Shown here in pieces: positions 10,152 to 18,000 of a stretch of 36,461 nt of DNA; position 1 is the stretch's first letter; each line of letters opens with the position of its first letter. Under the pieces are notes generated by a model. It was not told where the DNA came from, did not search any database, and was given only the letters and a program-made list of their open reading frames with translations. Source of the DNA: Lewinellaceae bacterium (GTDB taxonomy: Bacteria; Bacteroidota; Bacteroidia; Chitinophagales; Saprospiraceae). Both the position numbers and the translations under genes were made by a program. Where the stretch lies: contig JAHELJ010000036.1 of assembly GCA_024644235.1 (NCBI GenBank), positions 1 to 36,461 on the forward strand, read 5' to 3'.

Positions 10152-13100
10152 ATGAAAAACCACCGAAAAGTCGAACGACAGGCTGCTAAGTTATCTCAAC
10201 TAGCCGGTCTTGTGTTTTTGATCTTTTTCGCCCTGACCGGTTCCGCTCAGGAACAGCGGCTGAAATTCAGCAAGGTGACAGGAACCAATGGCATATCAAT
10301 GGGGAAGATCAATAATATGACCATGGACAAATACGGTTTCATGTGGTTTTCAGATCAGTCCAATCGAAGCATCATAAGGTATGATGGTGTACAAATGAAA
10401 CGATTTAAGAACGACCCGAACAATCCGAACTCATTGGGGGGCTATTATCCTGAATGCTTGTTTACCGATACATCAGGAATTATCTGGATCGGTTTTTACG
10501 GACAAGGCCTTGATCGTTTTGATCCCGCTTCCCATACATTTACCCACTACCGCCACGACGAAAATGATGAGTCCAGTCTCAGCAACGATTTCGTTTCTGC
10601 TGTTCTAGTCGATCATTTGGGTAATATTTGGGTAGGCACTGATGAAGGGCTTGATTTGCTGGATGAGGAAACAGGAACATTCCGCCATTTCAGAAATGTT
10701 CCCAATGATTCAACTACTTTAAGCCATAATCTGGTAAGAGCCATTTACGAAGATCGTGAAGGCACATTGTGGATTGGCACCGGTCTGCCCTGGGAAGGGA
10801 ATGACCGGGGAGGCCTCAATCGCTACAATAGAAATGCAAATAATTTCACCCAATTCCTGCACGATCCCAAAGATCCCAACAGCCTCGTCAACAATAAGGT
10901 GAGAGCCATTCTGGAAGACAGCAGGGCCACTTTTTGGGTAGGTACTGCTGGCGATGGTCTGCACACCATGGACAGAGCTTCCGGCCGGTTTACCCGATAT
11001 TTCAATGATCCGCTCAATCCGGATAAATTAAGCCGGACACCTCTTGGGGCTGATATCGATAACATTACTTTTCTGGAAGAAGATGTATCTGGTCAAATTT
11101 GGATTGGTACCATGTTTAATGGGATAAGCCGATATGACCCCTTTGGCGGAACGATTACCCACTTTGGAGTCGCAGGAAGTCAATCGGAATTTGAGGACAA
11201 CAGCGGATGGTGGGCGCAAGCCAATGACGACGGTATTGTTTGGGTGACGACCCAGCAAGCCCATCTATATAAGATTGATTTGTATAGTGATTTTATATCA
11301 CATACGGGAAATAATCCTGATGATGGAACTACTTCTTTCTGCGAAGAATCAGAAGACATCTTTTGGATAGGAACACCTGATGGCCTTATCCGCAAGGATC
11401 TCAAGAATGGATCGACGACACGCTTCATACATGAACCGGATAATTCGAATAGCCTAAGTAGTTCGTTCATAAATGTCCTTATTAAAGACCGACGAGGGCA
11501 ACTGTGGATAGGGACGGCAAGTGGAGTGAATCACTATGATCCAAGTACAAAAATATTTACCAGATTTCTTGATGATGCCAACAGTGAGTTTCCGGAACCT
11601 GATCATATCGTTCAATCTATTCTGGAAGATGATTCCGATATTTGGATCGGTACCTGGGGAAATGGATTGTTTCGATTGAATCGAAAGACTGGCGCCATTA
11701 CCAATTTTCGATATGATCTTACCGCTCCCAGCAGCCATGCCGGTCAACGTATATTGTCCCTGGAACTGGAAAATGATTCCGATATCTGGATAACGCATGG
11801 AGACAATGCGGGTATAATTAAACTGAACCGTTATTCGGGTAAAACAAGTCAATATTTATCCGGTTTCACATATTGCAACATCTACAGGGATGCTGATGGT
11901 GTTTTGTGGGTCGGCGTTCCGGAAGGAGGATTATATAGATATGATAAAGAATCTGATCTTTTTATCTCTATCGGAGAGTACAACGCCGGACTGGAAATAT
12001 CAAATGTCTTTGCGATGACCGGAGATAAGGACAACAATCTATGGATAGCTACTGCATCAGGTATATGCAAACTCAATGAGGAGCGGGATCATGTGACCTG
12101 GTTTAGAAGTGAGCATGGTATTCATCCTGAAACAGAGTTTAAACTTCAAGGAGCATATACAAAAGAGAATGGGGAGGTGTACTTTGCTGATGTGAGGGGA
12201 TACTATTCATTTTTCCCATCCAACCATAGTTTGATCCAGAATAAGACCTCTCTGTACTTTACAAATTTCTGGATTGACGACCAGGAATTATTTCCTTCTG
12301 ATGACGGACCTATGAAAACATCCTTGTTTGAATCCAACGAATTAATTTTGAATTATAACCAAAACGTCTTTTCAATAGCATTCACTGCGGTCAATTTTCG
12401 GCAAAATGAATTGAGTAATATCCAATACAAGTTTGAAAATTATGATGACAACTGGCATCTGTCCGGATCTGATAATAAAGCCCATTTTTATAAGGTCCCA
12501 CCAGGGGAATATATCTTTCGAATAAAAACACCAGAAAGCAGTTCAGAGGACTGGATTGAAGAAAGTATGGCCATCACCATTTTACCTCCCTGGTGGCAGA
12601 CCTGGTGGGCCTATCTTACCTACGGGATTTTATTTGTTTCAGGAGTGGTCGTCGTTCATAGATATCAAAAATCAAGAGTTCTCAGAGCTGAACGTGAAAA
12701 GGCGAGAGAACGAGAATTGGCGCAAGCCCGGGAAATCGAAAAAGCCTACACAAAACTGAAGGATACCCAAGCTCAACTCATTCAATCCGAGAAAATGGCT
12801 TCACTGGGAGAAGTTACCGCCGGCATTGCCCATGAGATCCAGAATCCGCTCAACTTCGTGAATAACTTCAGCGCTGTGAGTAAAGAGTTGTTGCTGGAAA
12901 TGAAGGAAGAATTAGCAGCAGGAAACCATAAAGATGTAGCAGATATCTCCAATGATGTGATCACCAACTTAGAGAAAATCCGCCATCATGGTGATCGAGC
13001 AGCTACCATCGTAAAGGGTATGCTCATGCACAGTCGGTCTGACTCGGGCAAACGCGAAATGTCCGACATAAATGAGTTGTGCGATGAATACCTGCGTCTG

Positions 13101-13541
13101 GCCTATCACGGCCTCCGGGCTAGGGATGACTCGTTCAATTCCGACCTAGAAACATACTTTGATGAAAACCTGCCGAAAATTGAAATAGTACCGCAAGAGA
13201 TAGGCCGGGTGCTGCTGAATCTGATTACCAATGCCTTCTATGCGGTCCACGAGAAGGGCAAAAGCAATGGAGAATCAGACTACAAACCCCTGGTGAAGAT
13301 CCGCACCAGTGTAGACAAGGGGACTCTGACTATTTCCGTCATCGATAATGGACCTGGTATTCCGGAAGAGATCAAAGACAAGATCTTTCAGCCCTTCTTC
13401 ACCACCAAACCCACGGGGGAGGGTACCGGATTAGGTCTTTCCCTCAGTTATGATATTGTCAAGGCACATGGTGGAACAATTAGTGTTGAGAGTGAGCCGG
13501 GATTAGGAACAACTTTTACGATATTACTACCAACGAACTAA
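10152..13541 (+). CDS. Two-component propeller (Reg_prop/Y_Y_Y) sensor histidine kinase
   Basis: This 1129-residue membrane sensor kinase has a signal peptide (hydrophobic LAGLVFLIFFALTGSAQ, residues 17-33). About 13 recognisable propeller strands follow at residues 60-690 (for example IWIGFYGQG, IWVGTDEG, LWIGTASG), consistent with two seven-bladed propellers. Next come a Y_Y_Y-like domain around 745-805, a membrane helix at about 815-836, a coiled coil, HisKA with His894 (GIAHEIQNP, where the neighbours have HEIKNP) and a complete HATPase. In Bacteroidota this sensor type often detects polysaccharide breakdown products in hybrid systems that also carry a receiver and an AraC domain. Both are absent here, so it is a plain kinase. 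The ligand cannot be inferred, because no glycan-utilisation genes are adjacent. Confidence 0.95.
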   Translation: MKNHRKVERQAAKLSQLAGLVFLIFFALTGSAQEQRLKFSKVTGTNGISMGKINNMTMDKYGFMWFSDQSNRSIIRYDGVQMKRFKNDPNNPNSLGGYYPECLFTDTSGIIWIGFYGQGLDRFDPASHTFTHYRHDENDESSLSNDFVSAVLVDHLGNIWVGTDEGLDLLDEETGTFRHFRNVPNDSTTLSHNLVRAIYEDREGTLWIGTGLPWEGNDRGGLNRYNRNANNFTQFLHDPKDPNSLVNNKVRAILEDSRATFWVGTAGDGLHTMDRASGRFTRYFNDPLNPDKLSRTPLGADIDNITFLEEDVSGQIWIGTMFNGISRYDPFGGTITHFGVAGSQSEFEDNSGWWAQANDDGIVWVTTQQAHLYKIDLYSDFISHTGNNPDDGTTSFCEESEDIFWIGTPDGLIRKDLKNGSTTRFIHEPDNSNSLSSSFINVLIKDRRGQLWIGTASGVNHYDPSTKIFTRFLDDANSEFPEPDHIVQSILEDDSDIWIGTWGNGLFRLNRKTGAITNFRYDLTAPSSHAGQRILSLELENDSDIWITHGDNAGIIKLNRYSGKTSQYLSGFTYCNIYRDADGVLWVGVPEGGLYRYDKESDLFISIGEYNAGLEISNVFAMTGDKDNNLWIATASGICKLNEERDHVTWFRSEHGIHPETEFKLQGAYTKENGEVYFADVRGYYSFFPSNHSLIQNKTSLYFTNFWIDDQELFPSDDGPMKTSLFESNELILNYNQNVFSIAFTAVNFRQNELSNIQYKFENYDDNWHLSGSDNKAHFYKVPPGEYIFRIKTPESSSEDWIEESMAITILPPWWQTWWAYLTYGILFVSGVVVVHRYQKSRVLRAEREKARERELAQAREIEKAYTKLKDTQAQLIQSEKMASLGEVTAGIAHEIQNPLNFVNNFSAVSKELLLEMKEELAAGNHKDVADISNDVITNLEKIRHHGDRAATIVKGMLMHSRSDSGKREMSDINELCDEYLRLAYHGLRARDDSFNSDLETYFDENLPKIEIVPQEIGRVLLNLITNAFYAVHEKGKSNGESDYKPLVKIRTSVDKGTLTISVIDNGPGIPEEIKDKIFQPFFTTKPTGEGTGLGLSLSYDIVKAHGGTISVESEPGLGTTFTILLPTN

Positions 13542-13546
13542 ATCTA

Positions 13547-13817
13547 CAAATTCCAAATTCCAAAGTATGAGAAACGAAAATCACAAATGATAAATTCCAA
13601 ATTCCAAAGTATGAGATTAAAAACAGCAACGAAGGAGCTGGAAGAATCAGTCCATTTACATTGAAGCAAAATGTATAAAGTGCGACGTCCTCTAAAATCA
13701 CAAATTCCAAATCCCAAATTCCAAAGTATGAGAAACGAAAATCTCAAATGATAAATTCCAAATTCCAAAGTATGAGATTAAAAACGGCAACGAAGGAGCT
13801 GGAAGAATCAGTCCATT
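13547..13817 (+). repeat. Duplicated spacer block with four-helix-bundle gene fragments R3 and R4
   Basis: Two direct copies of a block of about 105-117 bases lie at 13547-13652 and 13701-13817. Each contains CAAATTCCAAAGTATGAG (twice), ATGAGATTAAAAAC, then AAGGAGCTGGAAGAATCAGT. The ATGAGATTAAAAAC part matches the MRLK codons of the four-helix-bundle gene. Between the copies, 13654-13672 resembles the YIEANE codons of that gene (14140-14158), and 13681-13694 resembles its VRSS codons. The whole block reads as a pile-up of gene fragments downstream of the third kinase. Confidence 0.75.
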
Positions 13818-13972
13818 GCTTGAAATTTGGTGCTTGAAATTTGGTGCTTGAAATTTGGTGCTTGGTACTTGAATTTTGGTGCTTGGTACTTGGCACTTGG
13901 CACTTGGTGCCTGGTACTTGGTGCTTGGTACTTGGTGCTTGGTACTTGGTGCTTGGTGCTTGCAATTTGGAA
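13818..13972 (+). repeat. 14-nt repeat array D
   Basis: Three clean 14-nt units (GCTTGAAATTTGGT) are followed by a degenerate GGTACTTGGTGCTT section with a shorter period. It ends about 30 bases before the ATG of the intact four-helix-bundle gene and shares family and orientation with arrays A-C and E. Confidence 0.88.
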
Positions 13973-14001
13973 ATTGACGCTTGCTTGCAAAGTAATATGT
14001 A

Positions 14002-14352
14002 ATGGCGCAATATGATTTAGAGCAGAGAACCAGGGAATTTGCAATTGCAGTAAGGCGAAAAGTTGGTGAATTGACACCCTTTACAGCTAATTTTGAAGAT
14101 GGCAAACAAGTGGTGCGATCCTCGGGGTCTATTGGTGCAAATTACATTGAGGCAAATGAGAATCTTGGAAAGAGAGACTTCTTGATGAGATTGAAAATAG
14201 CAAGGAAGGAGGCAAAAGAAACAGTCTATTGGCTAGAAATCATCCAATCAGTTAATGCCTTGGAAGAAGACACTGAATGGAATGAACTAATCGATGAATG
14301 TGAACAACTAAGAAAAATTCTCTCGTCCATAATCAACAAAGCAAAAAAATGA
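14002..14352 (+). CDS. Four-helix-bundle protein (TIGR02436, S23/Avd-like fold)
   Basis: This 116-residue protein has the family's typical length and pattern: an N-terminal YDLEQRTREFA helix, then GKQVVRSSGSIGANYIEA, then a charged helix KRDFLMRLKIARKEAKET with YWLEII. Relatives include the proteins encoded in intervening sequences of 23S rRNA genes and the Avd accessory protein of diversity-generating retroelements. The cellular role of stand-alone copies is not established. The surface is basic, so nucleic acid binding is plausible but not shown. The gene is flanked on both sides by 14-nt repeat arrays, and fragments of related copies lie in the kinase spacers upstream. No reverse transcriptase or rRNA gene is nearby. 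The family call is firm; function is unknown. Confidence 0.92.
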   Translation: MAQYDLEQRTREFAIAVRRKVGELTPFTANFEDGKQVVRSSGSIGANYIEANENLGKRDFLMRLKIARKEAKETVYWLEIIQSVNALEEDTEWNELIDECEQLRKILSSIINKAKK

Positions 14353-14387
14353 TTTTCAAATACCAAAAAGGTTTGAAATTTGATTGC

Positions 14388-14532
14388 TGCTTGGAATTTG
14401 AAATTTGAAATTTGATGCTTGGATTTTGGAGCTTGGAATTTGGAACTTGATATTTGGAGCTTGGATTTTGGAGCTTGGATTTTGAAGCTTGGATTTTGAT
14501 GCTTGGAATTTGGTGCTTGGAATTTGAATTTT
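14388..14532 (+). repeat. 14-nt repeat array E
   Basis: Units of the form GCTTGGATTTTGGA or GCTTGGAATTTGGA follow the four-helix-bundle stop codon by about 35 bases. It is a divergent variant of arrays A-D (GGAGCTT in place of GGTGCTT) in the same orientation. Confidence 0.85.
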
Positions 14533-14580
14533 GTAACACAACAGTTCACATGATTAAATTATCTTGCAGCAAGACAGAGT

Positions 14581-15333
14581 ATGATGGAGCCACCCATTGA
14601 ACGATACAAGGATGTTGAAAAACTTGAACTAAGGGAAATCAAGAAAGAGTTTCCTAAAGTGTTCAAGAAGGTCCATTGTCCTTCTTGCCAAGAAGAAGTC
14701 ATCGCTGACAATCTGGATCTACAGAATAGCCTGGCGAAATGCAACAGCTGCCATGTCATTTTTTCTATTGAGGAGGATGTTGAAAGTGTAAAGATCAAAA
14801 AGGAAGTAAAGCAAGAACTCCTCAGACCTGAAGGCATCGATTTATTCCACTTCAGAGAGAATTTGGACATCACGGTGCAGCAACACATCAGCGGTTTCGA
14901 TATTTTTGGAATCATCTTCCTTCCTATTGTCGCTATTTTCTCCGTTCTCTTTTATTTCTTGAAGGGGGCATCAATTTACTTCCCAATCATTTTTACCATT
15001 GGAACTGCCTATTTTATTTATAAGGTCTTGAATTATTCCAAGAATAAAATTTACATCGATATCAACGATAAATTATTAAGCATCAAATATCGTCCAAGAA
15101 ATTTTAATAAGGATCGGAGCTTCAATGCGACTGAGATTGATCAATTGTATTTAAAGCCATCCAGCGATGGAATGGGTTATTTCACTATTTATATGATCAT
15201 AAATGGGGTGGAAGGACAAAGACATGAAAAACTATTGACAGTCAAGACACTATCTAAGGCAAAATACCTCGAACAAGAAATAGAACAATATCTAAATATC
15301 GAACAGCGTGACGTACCTGAAGCCACGGCTTAG
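14581..15333 (+). CDS. Zinc-ribbon membrane protein, unknown function
   Basis: This 250-residue protein has a zinc ribbon formed by CPSC and CNSC pairs about 22 residues apart (residues 38-60). A polar linker leads to two adjacent membrane helices (GIIFLPIVAIFSVLFYFL and IYFPIIFTIGTAYFIY), followed by a C-terminal beta-rich domain (KIYIDINDKLLSIKYR) that could be PH-like. The zinc ribbon is at the cytosolic N-terminus. Zinc-ribbon plus membrane plus PH-like layouts are usually uncharacterised. It lies 46 bases upstream of the FIST gene on the same strand, so the two may be co-transcribed. The start at 14581 is the first ATG of two in a row, and no ribosome-binding site is visible. I do not recognise a named family. 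Confidence 0.8.
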   Translation: MMEPPIERYKDVEKLELREIKKEFPKVFKKVHCPSCQEEVIADNLDLQNSLAKCNSCHVIFSIEEDVESVKIKKEVKQELLRPEGIDLFHFRENLDITVQQHISGFDIFGIIFLPIVAIFSVLFYFLKGASIYFPIIFTIGTAYFIYKVLNYSKNKIYIDINDKLLSIKYRPRNFNKDRSFNATEIDQLYLKPSSDGMGYFTIYMIINGVEGQRHEKLLTVKTLSKAKYLEQEIEQYLNIEQRDVPEATA

Positions 15334-15379
15334 CGTCTGATTTTGGCTCAATCACATTATAATTCTCATCACATAGAAT

Positions 15380-16537
15380 ATGAAAGCAAAATCCATCCAA
15401 GGAAAATCCCCAAACGAAATCCAGTCAGCACTAAGCAAAAGCATGTCTGACGGTTTTCAACCTACCCTGGCCATTGCCTTTATTTCCATCAAGCAAGACC
15501 GGGATGCGGTCTGCCAGTTGTTACGGGCTGAAGGAATAGAGGTAGTAGGTGCAACCTCTTCCGGTGAATTCATCGACGGCCACCAGAGCCAGGGTGAAAT
15601 GGCCATTCTGTTATTGGATATTCCAAAAGATAGCTATGCCATCCTGCTGCGGGAAACGAAAGGAAAGAACCTGGAGGAGGTGGCAAAGGAGGCCGCTGGT
15701 GTGGCCACCTCGAAATTCGTCAATCCTTCATATATCGTTGCCAGTACTTGCCTCAATGAAAAAGGGGAAGTTTTTGAAGGGGTTAAACTGGTTCAAACCC
15801 TTGAAAGATGCTCAGGAGCAGCTACGGATATTTACGGAGGCATGGCCGGCGCTGACGCTCAACTCTTGCCGTCCTGGGTATTTACCGATTCGCAATCTAC
15901 CAATGAGGGCTTTGTATTGCTGGCCCTGGATAAGGACAAGATCGACTTGTACGGAGTGGCAATCTCCGGATGGAAACCCTTAGGAGTCATTCGAACCGTG
16001 ACCCGGAGCGAAGAGGGATGGCTCTATGAGATTGACGGACAGCCCGCCCTCGATCTATACCTACGCTATCTGGGTGAATCCATGGAGCGGAAGGATGACG
16101 ATCCCAACACATTTCTCGACACGATTTCGTTATATCACCCTTTTATTTGTCTGGATGGTATCGATCCATTGTTGAGAACACCCATGTTCGTGGATAAAGA
16201 AAAGAAGGCTCTCATGCTCGATTATCCCATTCCGGTAGGTGGGAAGCTGCAGTTTACCCTGCCTCCTGATTTCGACGTGGTAGAATCTGTTTTGGAGAAA
16301 GCTGAAGCCATACAAAATGGAAATGGTCTGGAGGCCGATGCCTTGCTGGTGTTCTCCTGTCTGGGCCGGCTCAATGCCCTCGGTCCTATGGCAACCCAGG
16401 AAAACGAAGGGTTGTACGAGATTTGGAAAGCACCCATGGCTGGATTTTTCACCTATGGCGAATACGGTCAGGACCCGGAGGGTCGCAACAAAATGCACTC
16501 CACCACCTGTAGCTGGGTGGCGTTGAAGGAGAAATAG
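15380..16537 (+). CDS. FIST signal-transduction domain protein (FIST_N + FIST_C)
   Basis: This is a 385-residue soluble protein. The N-terminal half shows FIST_N features: an early AIAFISIKQD strand, VGATSSGEF, and GMAGADAQ around residues 155-162. The C-terminal half shows FIST_C: LDLYLRYLGE, the DYPIPVGGKL strand, and the terminal APMAGFFTYGEYG motif. FIST domains are predicted small-ligand sensors (possibly amino acids) found alone or fused to kinases, cyclases and chemotaxis receptors. This copy has no output domain, so it presumably acts through a partner; the kinases upstream are candidates by proximity only. Length and both halves look complete. Confidence 0.93.
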   Translation: MKAKSIQGKSPNEIQSALSKSMSDGFQPTLAIAFISIKQDRDAVCQLLRAEGIEVVGATSSGEFIDGHQSQGEMAILLLDIPKDSYAILLRETKGKNLEEVAKEAAGVATSKFVNPSYIVASTCLNEKGEVFEGVKLVQTLERCSGAATDIYGGMAGADAQLLPSWVFTDSQSTNEGFVLLALDKDKIDLYGVAISGWKPLGVIRTVTRSEEGWLYEIDGQPALDLYLRYLGESMERKDDDPNTFLDTISLYHPFICLDGIDPLLRTPMFVDKEKKALMLDYPIPVGGKLQFTLPPDFDVVESVLEKAEAIQNGNGLEADALLVFSCLGRLNALGPMATQENEGLYEIWKAPMAGFFTYGEYGQDPEGRNKMHSTTCSWVALKEK

Positions 16538-16796
16538 AACTGGACCTAGTGCAAACGGTAGATCAACATCCTGTCAATGACATCAGGTGTCAATATCCCT
16601 GTTTCAGACGACGATTACGGAGAAGCAACTTCTTGCTAATACGCATCAGACAACAAGTCAAGGCTGTGATACACTTCCTGGCCTGGATCCTAATGGCACG
16701 TCTTTTCAGAAAAATATCCTGGTACAATTAAGCCAGCCCAGACGTCATCAATCATAGTAGATGATAAAATTCTTTCGCCAAATTCGCTACCATCAT

Positions 16797-17759
16797 ATGA
16801 ATTCAGGACAAATCTACAAATACCTAAAGTATACCAAGAGCATCCTGGTCCTGGTCCTCTTAGTATTCACTGGATGCAGGAGCGGGCAATTAGATTACTT
16901 TGATCATAGTGGATTTATTGAGATAAATCACTCAAAACACTTCTATCAGATTACTGGAACAGGGGATACTCTTGTCATACTTCACGGAGGCCCGGGATTA
17001 AGTCATAAATATCTGAAGCCTCAAATGGATTCACTTCTCTCTGCAAAGTTCACTTTACTCTACTACGATCAAAGAGGAAGTGGCTGGTCCGAAGGAGAAA
17101 ATGACAGAACAAGACTCAACATCGAGACTTTTGTCGAAGACCTGGAGCAAATTCGAAAATACTTCGATCTGGATAAGATCAACCTGCTGGGCCATTCCTT
17201 TGGAGGATTATTAGCAATGCATTACTCGATAAAATATCCTGCTAAAGTCAATTCATTATTATTAGTTGATACCGATGCTGCCAGTTATACACTTCGTACT
17301 CCTTATCAAATAAAGATGATTGATTCTCGACTTTCCGGCAAACAGCAAGCGTATCTTGATAGCATTGAAACAACTCCAGCTTTTAAGAACTTCGATCCTG
17401 AAACATATGAAGAATACTACAAAACATTTTTAACAAGTTATTTTGCAAATCCAAATGATACAGCAAAGCTTTTTCTCGGATTTGATTCGATCAGTGTGCC
17501 GAAAATTAATACTACAAACAGCTTGGTAAGAGCAAATTTAGGCAAGTATGACATTCATGATCAATTGCCCAACATCAGTGGTAGAACTTTAATAATGCAG
17601 GGTATGGAAAGCGTATTTTCTGCGGAGGGGGCGGTAGCCATTCATGAGCGAATACCGAATTCAGAAATCCACCTTTTCGAAGACTGCGGCCATTTTGAAT
17701 ATATTGAGTCTCCCAAGGAATTTAGAAAGCTTGTATTTGATTTTTATGAAATAAAATAG
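16797..17759 (+). CDS. Alpha/beta hydrolase, proline iminopeptidase-like (S33), probable lipoprotein
   Basis: The 320-residue form from the ATG at 16797 gives the better N-terminus (an in-frame ATG at 16761 adds 12 residues). A hydrophobic stretch LVLVLLVFTG precedes a Cys in a lipobox-like FTGC, so it may be a lipoprotein. The oxyanion motif HGGPG, the YYDQRGSG strand, the nucleophile elbow GHSFGG and the late His in EDCGHFEY are all present, as in S33 peptidases and related esterases. At the usual acid position (after MQGM) there is ESVFS rather than a clear Asp, so the acid may be Glu or differently placed. The substrate is unknown. It stands alone between FIST and the opposite-strand phosphoglucomutase. 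Confidence 0.88.
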   Translation: MNSGQIYKYLKYTKSILVLVLLVFTGCRSGQLDYFDHSGFIEINHSKHFYQITGTGDTLVILHGGPGLSHKYLKPQMDSLLSAKFTLLYYDQRGSGWSEGENDRTRLNIETFVEDLEQIRKYFDLDKINLLGHSFGGLLAMHYSIKYPAKVNSLLLVDTDAASYTLRTPYQIKMIDSRLSGKQQAYLDSIETTPAFKNFDPETYEEYYKTFLTSYFANPNDTAKLFLGFDSISVPKINTTNSLVRANLGKYDIHDQLPNISGRTLIMQGMESVFSAEGAVAIHERIPNSEIHLFEDCGHFEYIESPKEFRKLVFDFYEIK

Positions 17760-18000
17760 GGAAAACACTACGCTCAGGAAACCATCTCTGGCTTAGACTC
17801 GCTTCAAATTGTTGCCTGTTCCCTAACAGTCGTTCAAAAAAAAGAAAGAAGTCCCAAGAAATAAATTCATGTTCCAGTAAACTTCCAGGCTTCGATTGCC
17901 AGTATGCCAATTGACTGAGGCACCGGATTATTCACCGGCCAAGAAGTTGGCTAAGGACTATAGACTGATGGCATGTAAAAACACAGCTACCTCCCCGCCC

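Noticed and set aside
14002-14352. Accessory protein of a diversity-generating retroelement
   Set aside because: No reverse transcriptase, template repeat or variable-repeat target is in the window; only the fold is shared.
16549-16731. 60-codon frame between FIST and the hydrolase
   Set aside because: Arg/His/Cys-rich random-looking sequence with no family resemblance.
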